Shown piece after piece: positions 26,387 to 35,885 of a stretch of 64,000 nt of DNA. The notes beneath the pieces were generated by a model. That model made no database searches. It had not been told where the DNA came from and saw only the letters and a program-made list of their open reading frames with translations. Source of the stretch: JBMOKT01 sp049323895 (GTDB lineage Bacteria; Bacillota; Peptococcia; Peptococcales; BICA1-8); NCBI GenBank assembly GCA_049323895.1, contig JBMOKT010000014.1, positions 34,139 through 98,138 of the forward strand, read 5' to 3'. Position 1 is the stretch's first letter. Every line of letters starts with the position of its first letter. Position numbers and translations under genes: made by a program.

Positions 26387-27559
26387 CTATTTTGCTGTCA
26401 TTCTTATTTCTTCATATTTTTCATCTATTTTTCTAATTTTGACAGGCTTGCCCTCTTTAAGAAATACTTTGGGGAGTAAGGGACTGATATTAGTCCGGCG
26501 TCCCGGCAATTCAACTATATCGCCAACTTTTACCTTATCCATGCCAGTAATATCAATTATTGTCATCTGCATACCCACCTTACCCAAAACGGGGGAAAGC
26601 TTGTCTCCTACTTTAACATAGGTTTTCATCCTGGGATGATCAATGAATCTTAATACAATTTTACCCAGTACCTTTATTAAGTCAAACATGCCCTTAGGGC
26701 GGGGCACAGGTTCTACGGAAAAACCGTGGTGAAAGCCAATGGGTACTATTGCTGTCTTGGAATTTCTACGCAATGTATATCCCTTCTCATAACCAATGGG
26801 ATGCCCTTGGGGCAGATTATTTATATACGTAATTTGACCTTTTAATGCCCAGCCATTCTCTAAATTATAGCCCAGGTAATGTTTCCCTCCGGTTTCTTGC
26901 CCGTAAAGAATGGTACCGGCACGAACCATGTCTAAATGCATGTGGGGAAACTTTGCCAGGGCTGCACTGTTGCAAATGTGTTTAAGGGGAATTTTTAATC
27001 CCTTTTCGGCTAAAAATTTTACACCTTTTTGAAAAAAAGCAAACTGTTGTTCAGTATAGGACGAATCTTGCCTCATAGCAGTTGATAAATGGGAGTATAC
27101 CCCTTCAACCTCTAAATTGCTGTTTCCCTTCAATAATTCTGTTATCCCCGGCAATTCAGGAAATTTTAAACCCGTCCTGCCCAAACCTGTTTCTAACTTG
27201 AGGTGCACTTTCAGGCTGTCTCCCCTTGAGGAAATAAGTTGGATTGTATTAAAGTCTGATAGGCTGGCGGTAAGCTTAAACTTTTCATAAAGATAGCTCT
27301 CTTCAGGCAAAAGGGGTTCAAAAACAAGGATAGGGACCTCCACGCCCGCTTTTCTTAATTGTATGCCTTCGTCTAATTCAGTTACCCCTAGATAGTCAAT
27401 CCCTGCCTTTTCTAGTTCCTGCCCTACTTCAATAATGCCGTGGCCATAGGCGTCAGCTTTGACTACGCCTAATACTTTTGTTTCTTTATTGATAAATTCC
27501 CTGATTTTTAAATAGTTATTCAGTATTGCATCCAAATTAATCTCTATCCACTTATACAT
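26387..27559 (-). CDS. alr: Alanine racemase (divergent)
   Basis: A PLP enzyme of 390 residues interconverting L- and D-alanine. The PLP lysine is in LGVVKADAYGHG near residue 37, and VRAGTILYG is intact. The region that usually reads PIGYADGY is PIGFHHGFSV here, while the preceding GYEKGYTLRR supplies the catalytic tyrosine. It may therefore be a second, sporulation-linked or specialised racemase. The start is ATG 27559 with GTGAGGTG six bases upstream; GTG 27568 is inside that site. A gap with 30-base repeats lies upstream. Confidence 0.87.
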   Translation of the reverse strand: MYKWIEINLDAILNNYLKIREFINKETKVLGVVKADAYGHGIIEVGQELEKAGIDYLGVTELDEGIQLRKAGVEVPILVFEPLLPEESYLYEKFKLTASLSDFNTIQLISSRGDSLKVHLKLETGLGRTGLKFPELPGITELLKGNSNLEVEGVYSHLSTAMRQDSSYTEQQFAFFQKGVKFLAEKGLKIPLKHICNSAALAKFPHMHLDMVRAGTILYGQETGGKHYLGYNLENGWALKGQITYINNLPQGHPIGYEKGYTLRRNSKTAIVPIGFHHGFSVEPVPRPKGMFDLIKVLGKIVLRFIDHPRMKTYVKVGDKLSPVLGKVGMQMTIIDITGMDKVKVGDIVELPGRRTNISPLLPKVFLKEGKPVKIRKIDEKYEEIRMTAK

Positions 27560-27574
27560 GTATGGCACCTCACT

Positions 27575-27768
27575 TCCGGGTGAATATCGCTAGTCTGATT
27601 CACTTTTAGGTAAAGATTGCTAGTCTGATTTTCATGAAATGCTTGTGTCAGACGCATAAGCTAGACCTATAAGTAAATCAGACTAACAAAGCTGTCCTCA
27701 AAGCGTAGCAGACCCGTGAACTAACTAATAAGTATTGTCAGACTCAATATCTAAACCTTTAAGTAATT
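27575..27768. repeat. 30-base GTCTGA/TCAGAC repeat array
   Basis: Units TCGCTAGTCTGATTCACTT and ATTGCTAGTCTGATTT run in one sense, then TCAGACGCATAAGC, TCAGACTAACAAAGC and TCAGACTCAATATC run in the other. Same family as 1175-1345. Confidence 0.65.
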
Positions 27769-27800
27769 CTTAGCCTTTAAGTCTTTTCTTAAAGGCTAAG
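27769..27800. terminator. 13-bp inverted repeat at the end of the FemAB gene
   Basis: CTTAGCCTTTAAG, a six-base loop and CTTAAAGGCTAAG pair perfectly and span the stop codon. There is no clean T-run, so termination is uncertain. Confidence 0.45.
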
Positions 27801-28855
27801 AATTTGCGGACACCTTTTTGATATACGGGCTCAGCTGTATGCCAGAACCAGTAGAAAAAGGGTGAATAAACTAAATCATATTCTCCTACAAACTCGGTAT
27901 ATTCCCCATTAAAGCCCTTTTTGAATTTAAAGAGTCCATAAAGGGGGTTGTCCTCAGTCAAGTGACCCGGGACTCCTCTAAAGTCATATAGGGTACAATT
28001 GTTTTCTTTAGCCCATTTAATCATAGTCCACTGGAGAAGATAATTAGGCATTACATTACGATAGCTGTTGCTAGAGGCACCATAGATATACCAAACCTTT
28101 TCTCCAAATATGAAGGCTAGTGTTCCTGCTATGTATTTACCCTCATATTCAGCCATAAACAATTTGGCATAACCTCGCTCCACTAAATAGTGCCACATAT
28201 CTTCAAAATAACCATAGGAACGTACTAAAAATTTATCCCGTTCACAGGTTTCCTGCAGTATTTTATAGAAATCCTTCAGGTCTTCCTTCTTGCAGTTGTC
28301 TATTATTTTGACACCTTTTTTTTCGGCTAGACGGATATTATAACGGGTTTTATTATGCATATTGGTCAGTAGGGTTTCTTCATCAGGATGAATATCTAAA
28401 CGAAAAACATATTTAGGCTGAATGCCTTCAAAACCCTCCCCCTTTTCTGCCGAGCGAAATCCCTGGGAGATGAGGAGTTCCTTAAACGCCTTGTTTTGGG
28501 CCGGAACATCGGGGTCAATTTTAAGAAAAATAGCATCATGTTCCTTAGCTAGTTTTTTAATCTCTTCTAAAAGAAAAGAAAATACCTTTTTATTTTCTAT
28601 ATCAAAAACAGGTCCCCGCGGGGCATAGAAAATTGCTTTTTTGATTCCGGGAATTATTCTTTTTAATATTGAACATGCTGCAATAGGTTGACCACCTTCC
28701 TCAATAATTAACCTTAAGGGCTGCCAACCTGTTTTTGCTTTAATTTCTCCCCATTCATAGGATTGGAGTATATGTCCTTTGGGTACCGAGGAAACAAATT
28801 TATTGAAATAATCCTTTTCTTTTTCATTTATTAAACGGGCCTGCAAAAAAATCAC
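27770..28855 (-). CDS. FemAB/FmhB-family peptidyltransferase
   Basis: A 361-residue cytosolic protein with two GNAT-like halves, of the family that adds amino acids from aminoacyl-tRNA to the lipid II side chain. Motifs are HILQSYEWGEIKAKTGW, APRGPVFD, MHNKTRYNIRLAEKKGV and YDFRGVPGHL. It lies next to alr, fitting cell-wall synthesis. The amino acid added cannot be told. Start: GTG 28855 is very near AAAGGA, and TTG 28846 is a better spaced alternative. Confidence 0.85.
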   Translation of the reverse strand: MIFLQARLINEKEKDYFNKFVSSVPKGHILQSYEWGEIKAKTGWQPLRLIIEEGGQPIAACSILKRIIPGIKKAIFYAPRGPVFDIENKKVFSFLLEEIKKLAKEHDAIFLKIDPDVPAQNKAFKELLISQGFRSAEKGEGFEGIQPKYVFRLDIHPDEETLLTNMHNKTRYNIRLAEKKGVKIIDNCKKEDLKDFYKILQETCERDKFLVRSYGYFEDMWHYLVERGYAKLFMAEYEGKYIAGTLAFIFGEKVWYIYGASSNSYRNVMPNYLLQWTMIKWAKENNCTLYDFRGVPGHLTEDNPLYGLFKFKKGFNGEYTEFVGEYDLVYSPFFYWFWHTAEPVYQKGVRKFLAFKKRLKG

Positions 28856-28887
28856 ATCCTTTGACTTTTGGGTTAAGCTTCTAGGTC

Positions 28888-28966
28888 AAGTGGCTAGTGG
28901 CTAGTTACTAGTGACTAGTGACTAGTGACTAGTGACTAGTGGCTAGTTACTAGTTACCGGTTACTG
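28888..28966. repeat. TAGTGAC heptamer tandem repeat (best copy)
   Basis: At least five consecutive TAGTGAC heptamers are followed by variants TAGTGGC, TAGTTAC and CGGTTAC. This is the cleanest example of the dispersed family. Confidence 0.85.
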
Positions 28967-29150
28967 GTATGGCATCTTCTCAAGGGTTAAAATATTGGGA
29001 TGGCTTCACATGAATGTCATTCAAGCTGACGCATCTGCACCAAAGCAATATTTTGGGATGCATCAGAAGATATTGGCTTTCATCGGATGCATCATGCAGT
29101 TTGTCCCGCAAGCAGATGCATCATGGTAAATTTACATGCATCGGATACCA
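28967..29150. repeat. ATGCATC word repeats upstream of the FemAB gene
   Basis: GGGATGGCTTCACATGAATG, GACGCATCTGCACC and GATGCATCATGCAG words, a decayed copy of the block at 7204-7400. The rest of the gap to 29250 shows no feature. Confidence 0.6.
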
Positions 29151-29252
29151 ACTTACTAAAAGACATCTACTTCTTTTCCATGTGACTGTAGCTATTTCCA
29201 CAAAAATAATAAAATTCCTTTATAGTTTTTCTGTAAAACCAATAATCTAAAC

Positions 29253-29280
29253 TAAAAACCCCGGGAAACCCCAGGGTTAA
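29253..29280 (-). terminator. Terminator of pyrG
   Basis: Minus strand AACCCTGGG, GTTT, CCCGGGGTT then TTTAG, right after the pyrG stop codon. Confidence 0.8.
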
Positions 29281-29283
29281 TTT

Positions 29284-30906
<1,623 letters not shown>

Positions 30907-30983
30907 CTAATCATCTTTTCCGTAACAACCACTTTACAATTCTAACTTTATGAATATACCCTGTCAAGATTAAATTTATCTCA

Positions 30984-32264
30984 TTAACTGCCTGCCTCAT
31001 CCTGAGCAAACTTCTCTCTCCGTTTCAACCGTCGTAAGCCTTTAGGTTCCAGGCTGAGCTTTTCACCGCTTAAAAGTTTTCCTAAACCATACTTAAATGG
31101 ATTAGGTTCATCCTCACAATATTTACAGCCCTGGCATTCACTGGTCTTATCAAGGGGTTCAGTATAAGCTGCAATGACCCCTTCATAGTTTCGTAAAATA
31201 ACCATTTTATCTGACTGGGAAATCAAATATTGGGGCATGACAGGTATTTTTCCCCCGCCGCCTGGAGCATCTACCACATAAGTGGGCACCGCATAGCCCG
31301 AAGTATGACCCCGCAACAATTCCATTATTTCAATTCCTTTGGCAATAGGGGTTCTAAAATGCTCTATTCCTTCTGAGAGGTCACACTGATATAAATAATA
31401 CGGCTTTATCCTTATTTTAACCAGTTCTCTGACCAAACGTTTCATTATATAAATACAATCATTTACGCCCTTAAGAAGAACTGTCTGGTTCCCTAGAGGA
31501 ACCCCGGCATCGGCCAATCTGGTACAAGCAGTGCGGCTCTCCTCGGTTATTTCCTGAGGATGGTTGAAGTGGGTATTTAACCAAATGGGATGATATTTCT
31601 TCAACATATTTACAAATTCTTGTGTTATTCGTTGGGGAAGAACAACGGGTATTCTGGAGCCTAATCTAATAATTTCCACATGAGGAATTGCCCTTAGGCT
31701 GCCAATAATGTATTCTAATCGTTCATCGCTTAGGGTAAGGCTATCTCCCCCTGAAAGAAGTACATCACGAATAGACTTAGTCTTTTTAATATAAGCAATA
31801 CATTTATCTATCTGTTCTTTAGGCATTGCCTGGTCAGTACAGCCGGCAAAGCGACGCCTGGTACAATGGCGGCAATACATTGAGCATTGATCAGTAACGA
31901 GAAACAATACCCTGTCGGGATAGCGGTGGGTAAGTCCAGGAACAGGTGAGTCTGCGTCCTCGGACAAAGGGTCCTGCAAATCAGCCGCTGCCTGCCTTCC
32001 TTCAGTATATAAAGGAATGGCTTGCTTTCTAATGGGATCCTTATCACCCTGATTTTTATCAATTAGCGAAGCATAATAAGGGGTTATTGCCATAGGTATG
32101 GTTTCTAATGATTTTTTTATACCCTCCTTTTCTGATGAGCTTAAGGGAACTATCTGCAGCAGCTCATCCAGAGTCGTTATTCTGTTAGCTAACTGCCATC
32201 GCCAATCATTCCACTGTTCCTGGGTAACATTCTCCCATAAAGGGATATTATTAAATGATTTCAT
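30984..32264 (-). CDS. kamA: L-lysine 2,3-aminomutase
   Basis: A radical SAM and PLP enzyme of 426 residues converting L-lysine to beta-lysine. The cluster motif is C127-SMY-C131-RH-C134, and the PLP lysine is in APGGGGKIPVMPQY. The lysine-binding aspartates are kept (QCDLSEGIEHFR and YVVDAPGGG); glutamate 2,3-aminomutases have Lys and Asn there. The tail ECQGCKYC matches the zinc-binding cysteines of clostridial KamA. It is too long for EpmB. No ablB acetyltransferase or kamDE lies beside it, so the product may serve as an osmolyte precursor or in fermentation with genes elsewhere. Confidence 0.92.
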   Translation of the reverse strand: MKSFNNIPLWENVTQEQWNDWRWQLANRITTLDELLQIVPLSSSEKEGIKKSLETIPMAITPYYASLIDKNQGDKDPIRKQAIPLYTEGRQAAADLQDPLSEDADSPVPGLTHRYPDRVLFLVTDQCSMYCRHCTRRRFAGCTDQAMPKEQIDKCIAYIKKTKSIRDVLLSGGDSLTLSDERLEYIIGSLRAIPHVEIIRLGSRIPVVLPQRITQEFVNMLKKYHPIWLNTHFNHPQEITEESRTACTRLADAGVPLGNQTVLLKGVNDCIYIMKRLVRELVKIRIKPYYLYQCDLSEGIEHFRTPIAKGIEIMELLRGHTSGYAVPTYVVDAPGGGGKIPVMPQYLISQSDKMVILRNYEGVIAAYTEPLDKTSECQGCKYCEDEPNPFKYGLGKLLSGEKLSLEPKGLRRLKRREKFAQDEAGS

Positions 32265-32326
32265 CTAGCCAACTCCATCATAATGTTATTGTGCATAGTT
32301 TATGCCTATATAGAAAAAATATTTAT

Positions 32327-32354
32327 TTGCTGTTAAATACCATTATGATAATAT
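32327..32354 (+). promoter_or_regulatory. Candidate promoter of the chemoreceptor-like gene
   Basis: TTGCTG, 16 bases, TAATAT, 34 bases before the ATG; the gene has AAGGAGGGG as ribosome site. Confidence 0.45.
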
Positions 32355-32387
32355 TAAGAAAACTCACTTTTACTAAGGAGGGGTAAT

Positions 32388-33236
32388 ATGATATCTAAAG
32401 ATTTAGCGGAAATGATATTTAATAAAGTACATTCCTCCATTCCCCATCCCATAATTATTTGTGGGGAAGGTGGAGAAATCTATGCCTCAACCGTTAAGGA
32501 AAGAATCGGCAATATACATGACGGAGCTAAAAAGATACTTGAAAATAAAGCGGAAGAGGTAATCATAACAGCAGAAATTCAGGAGCAGTACAAAAGAGAG
32601 GGCAGAGATGTCCGCATGGGTATCAACATCCCTATCATTGTACATAAAGATAAGATTGGAACAATTGGAATTTCAGGGGACCCTGCTATAGTCAGACCCT
32701 ATGCTGATATGATGAAATTTATGCTGGAATTGGTATATGAAGAGTTAATGATAAGAGGAAACATCATACGTACCAGCGCAACTGTAAATGAAAATATAAC
32801 CGACCTGGCAGCTACATCCCAAGAGTTATATGCCAGTTCTGAGACAATCACCCAATCTAATGAGACAAGCAATCTGATAGTAAAAGAAGTAAATCAGATT
32901 TTAAAAGATGTTAAGGAAAACCTCAGCCTTATTGATAAAATTGCTAAGCAGACTAACCTTATTTCATTAAATGCGGCTATTGAAGCCGCTCGGGCAGGAG
33001 AGCACGGTCGGAGTTTTTCCGTGGTGGCTAATGAAATAAAGAAGCTGTCTAACGATACCTCCTCTTATTCCCAAAAGATAAACGAACTGAACAGCCAGTT
33101 CGCCGAAAGATTCCAGGACATCTTAGATATTATTGAAAATAATAACATCACTTCTTCCGAACAAAAGGATGCCCTTAAAGTTCTTACTGAAAAGATTGAG
33201 ACTATTAAAAATTCTATGGATAATTTACTGAATTAA
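32388..33236 (+). CDS. Soluble methyl-accepting protein with sugar-diacid sensor domain
   Basis: A 282-residue protein with no signal or membrane helix. Residues 1-120 resemble the putative sugar-diacid recognition domain of CdaR-type regulators ([38 protein letters not shown]). Residues 140-280 are a chemoreceptor signalling hairpin with the tip [30 protein letters not shown]. It is therefore a cytoplasmic receptor that could pass a metabolite signal to CheA/CheW. No che genes are nearby; it is the only rightward gene between 0 and 38.9 kb and has its own promoter. Confidence 0.87.
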   Translation: MISKDLAEMIFNKVHSSIPHPIIICGEGGEIYASTVKERIGNIHDGAKKILENKAEEVIITAEIQEQYKREGRDVRMGINIPIIVHKDKIGTIGISGDPAIVRPYADMMKFMLELVYEELMIRGNIIRTSATVNENITDLAATSQELYASSETITQSNETSNLIVKEVNQILKDVKENLSLIDKIAKQTNLISLNAAIEAARAGEHGRSFSVVANEIKKLSNDTSSYSQKINELNSQFAERFQDILDIIENNNITSSEQKDALKVLTEKIETIKNSMDNLLN

Positions 33237-33336
33237 AAAAACCTGTTTAAAGGAAAGGGGACACACCTCTTACGTAAGCAATGCTTTGTAATGAAGAGGA
33301 ATGTCCCCAACTTAGGCAGGTTTCTTTAATTCAGTA
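33226..33336. repeat. 20-bp inverted repeat enclosing a REP-like element
   Basis: The left arm (33226-33245) and right arm (33317-33336) are reverse complements with one mismatch. The left arm includes the chemoreceptor stop codon. Between them lies the REP-like hairpin 33257-33308. Confidence 0.7.
33257..33308. repeat. REP-like hairpin, second copy
   Basis: GGGGACA and TGTCCCC ends, inner CCTCTT/AAGAGG stem, 52 bases; it shares GGGGACACACCT with the element at 9532-9582. Confidence 0.7.
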
Positions 33337-33337
33337 A

Positions 33338-33683
33338 GGTAAAGGTAATCTAAAGGGTAAACATCATGGGACAGTTAAAGGTAACCTAAAGGCTTTATAT
33401 TTTCCGTCAGGTAGAGATTAAGTATTTAATGGAGAATTGAAAATTGAGAATGGAAAATACCCCAAATAAAGCTTAGATTGTCACGGTGTCACGTAAAGAA
33501 TGATGCATCCTTTAAGCTAGCCCCCAAAGCAGATGGTTCAACCTGGGTTGCGTTCATGTGATGCATCCCAATATCCAAACCCATAGTAGATGCCTTCTCT
33601 TAACCTTTCCCTGCCATGCAGTGTTGCATATAAGCTTACCTATACCTATCATGCAGTATTGCATATAAGCCTACCTCTACCTG
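33338..33683. repeat. Mixed repeats between the chemoreceptor gene and argS
   Basis: AGGTAAAGGTAA words (33337-33415), GGAGAATTGAAAATTGAG (33430), GTCACGGTGTCACG (33480), an ATGCATC block with the 37-base inverted copy of 7243-7279 (33538-33574), and two CATGCAGTNTTGCATATAAGC units (33613-33672). No coding frame is credible here. Confidence 0.65.
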
Positions 33684-33722
33684 TAAAAAAAGACGGCAAA
33701 TTGCAAATTGCCGTCTTTTTTT
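33684..33722. terminator. Bidirectional terminator at the argS stop
   Basis: GACGGCAAATTG and CAAATTGCCGTC pair perfectly, flanked by A7 on one side and T7 on the other. It ends argS (-) and could end any rightward transcript. Confidence 0.9.
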
Positions 33723-35397
33723 ACATCCGCTCCGGAGCACTTACACCCAATAAAGTTAAAACATTGCGCAGGGTAATGCGGGTAGCATTTACTAATACCA
33801 GCCGGGCGTTCTTTAGTGATTCATCATCGGTTAATACCCGGCAGCTGTTATAAAAGGTATGGAAACTGCTGGCCAAATCATGGGCGTACCTGGCTATACG
33901 ATGGGGCTCTAGTGCCTTGGCAGCCTGGGCAATCTCATCAGGAAGGTCAGCAATTTTCCTAATAAGCTCCAACTCGGCAGGTTCCTGGAGTAGTGTCACA
34001 TCTGCTTTTGCGCTGGAAGGTTTTCCCTCCCCTACAGCTTTGAGAATACTGCATATCCTGGCATGAGCGTATTGAACATAGAATACGGGGTTATCAGAGG
34101 ATTGTTGCTTGGCAAGGTCCAGGTCAAAATCAAGATGGCTGTCGGGATTTCTCATTACAAAGAAGTAGCGGGCAGCATCCTTGCCTACCTCTTCTACTAA
34201 TTCACTGAGGGTAATATATTTCCCTGTCCGCTTGGACATCCTGACAATTTCCCCACCTCTGAAAAGCCTGACCAACTGCATAAGTATCACCGTTAAATTA
34301 TCAGGATTATAACCTACGGCCTCTACAGCACCCTTCATCCTGGCTACATGACCATGGTGATCTGCACCCCAGATATTGATGACCCAGTCAAATCCCCGGT
34401 CAAATTTATTTTTATGATAAGCAATATCTGCTGCAAAGTAAGTGGGGGTTCCGTTAGAACGCACTACAACCTCATCTTTATCATCAGAGCCAAACCTGCT
34501 GGATCTGAACCATAAGGCCCCCTCTTGTTCATAAATTAAATCCTTCCCTTTTAGGACTTCAATCACTTCAGCAATAGCACCGCTCTCATGGAGTGTACTT
34601 TCACTGAACCAGATATCATACTCAACGCCAAAATTAGCTAATGCTGTGCGTATAGCTGATAATTTTTCTTCCAAAGCCGTTTCAATAAGTCTGGTTCTTC
34701 TTTCTTCCGGCTCCAGCTCCATGTACTGGCTGCCTACTTCTTTAATAATAGTCTTTACAGTATCAATTATATCTTTGCCATGATAACCTTCTTCAGGAAA
34801 GGGTACATCCCGCCCCATTTCTTGGAAATACCGGGCTTCCAGGGATTTGCCGAAGTTCTCAATTTGATTGCCCGCATCATTAATATAGAATTCCTTTGTT
34901 ACCTGGAAACCGGCGGCAGATAAAAGATTAGCCAAGGTGTCACCCAGAGCGGCACCCCTGGCATTTCCCATATGTAATAATCCGGTGGGATTTGCACTAA
35001 CAAATTCTACTTGTACTTTCTTCCCGTCGCCAACAGTACTAGAACCAAACTTTTCATCTTGGTCCTCGACCAAAGGTAAAACATCATACATCCAGTGGTT
35101 GTTTAGATAGAAGTTTATGAAACCTGGTCCGGCAATTTCCAACTTCTCAGTCCAAGTCCCCTGGGTATTAAATTTATCTACTATCAGTTGGGCAATCTGC
35201 CGAGGGTTCATTTTGGCTTCTTTAGTCAGCAGCATAGCAATATTACAGGCAAAGTCACCATGTGCCTTTTCCCTAGGAACCTCAATAACAAAACCAGGAA
35301 GCTTCTCATAATGTAATTTGCCTTCAGCTTTATTTTCTTCCAAGGCCGCTATTATCTGCCTGCGGATATTATCTTTTAATTTTTCCACTAAGCTCAT
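33721..35397 (-). CDS. argS: Arginyl-tRNA synthetase
   Basis: A class I synthetase of 558 residues charging tRNA-Arg. The N-terminal additional domain spans about 1-110; the HIGH-like motif is in NPTGLLHMGNARGAALGD, the KMSKS-like motif is RMSKRTGKYITL, and the anticodon-binding DALR domain with YAHARICSILKA ends in APERM. The start is ATG 35397 with GAGG seven bases upstream; ATG 35403 lies too close to that site. The terminator overlaps the stop codon. Confidence 0.96.
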   Translation of the reverse strand: MSLVEKLKDNIRRQIIAALEENKAEGKLHYEKLPGFVIEVPREKAHGDFACNIAMLLTKEAKMNPRQIAQLIVDKFNTQGTWTEKLEIAGPGFINFYLNNHWMYDVLPLVEDQDEKFGSSTVGDGKKVQVEFVSANPTGLLHMGNARGAALGDTLANLLSAAGFQVTKEFYINDAGNQIENFGKSLEARYFQEMGRDVPFPEEGYHGKDIIDTVKTIIKEVGSQYMELEPEERRTRLIETALEEKLSAIRTALANFGVEYDIWFSESTLHESGAIAEVIEVLKGKDLIYEQEGALWFRSSRFGSDDKDEVVVRSNGTPTYFAADIAYHKNKFDRGFDWVINIWGADHHGHVARMKGAVEAVGYNPDNLTVILMQLVRLFRGGEIVRMSKRTGKYITLSELVEEVGKDAARYFFVMRNPDSHLDFDLDLAKQQSSDNPVFYVQYAHARICSILKAVGEGKPSSAKADVTLLQEPAELELIRKIADLPDEIAQAAKALEPHRIARYAHDLASSFHTFYNSCRVLTDDESLKNARLVLVNATRITLRNVLTLLGVSAPERM

Positions 35398-35493
35398 GTT
35401 CATACCTCACTATTTTAAGGATTCTATTCTTTTAGGTTAATATTTTGATTATCGCCTGTCAACTATCTTTTAGAAAAACAGTGGTAGCCAAAG

Positions 35494-35610
35494 TTTCGCT
35501 ACGCTAGGTTAAGGTTTAGTTAAGGAAAAAGCGTAGCGAAATACTTTACTTAACCTTAACCTTTACCTGTCCCATGATGTTTACCCGGAAGCTTACCTTT
35601 ACCTGCAGCA
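35494..35610. repeat. CGCTACGCT inverted repeat and TTACCTTTACC words
   Basis: TTTCGCTACGCT (from 35501) pairs with AGCGTAGCGAAA (to 35545). TTAACCTTTACCTG words follow to 35605. The segment CGCTACGCTAGG(T/C)TAAGGTTTAG also occurs at 2456-2478 next to the phosphatase gene. Confidence 0.6.
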
Positions 35611-35624
35611 TGTGTCAAGCTGCA

Positions 35625-35735
35625 TTATCCTTTCTTGTTCTTCCAGTTTTTATATAATATTCTAAAAGCATTAAATACTAGGGAAAGGAAAAATAAAACA
35701 CCAACACCTATTAACAACCAGTAGATAATATTCAT
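35625..35735 (-). CDS. 36-residue single-helix membrane protein
   Basis: A short gene with an excellent ribosome site (GAGGAGGT, six bases before the ATG). The product begins MNIIYWLLIGVGVLFFLS, forms one membrane helix (about residues 4-22) and ends in a basic tail KNWKNKKG, which predicts the tail inside. It lies between ypeB and argS. No homologue is known to me. The ribosome site, hydrophobic pattern and charge pattern favour a real gene over chance. Confidence 0.6.
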   Translation of the reverse strand: MNIIYWLLIGVGVLFFLSLVFNAFRILYKNWKNKKG

Positions 35736-35819
35736 AAGCTACCTCCTCATTAAGACCTAACCTTACATTTCCATAGAAAACTAATATCTCCTGCTTTATA
35801 CATAACTAAGGAGATAACC

Positions 35820-35863
35820 TGAAAGAAGAGCTAAACTGATTCATCAGCTTAGCTCTTCTTTAT
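35820..35863 (-). terminator. Terminator of ypeB
   Basis: AAAGAAGAGCTAA and TTAGCTCTTCTTT form a long stem with ACTGA/TCAGC extension around a short loop, about 23 bases after the ypeB stop. Confidence 0.75.
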
Positions 35864-35885
35864 GGGAATAGGGATTGTTTTTTTA

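Noticed and set aside
30984..32264. Glutamate 2,3-aminomutase or EpmB instead of lysine 2,3-aminomutase
   Set aside because: Both lysine-contacting aspartates are present and the protein is too long for EpmB, with a KamA-type cysteine tail.
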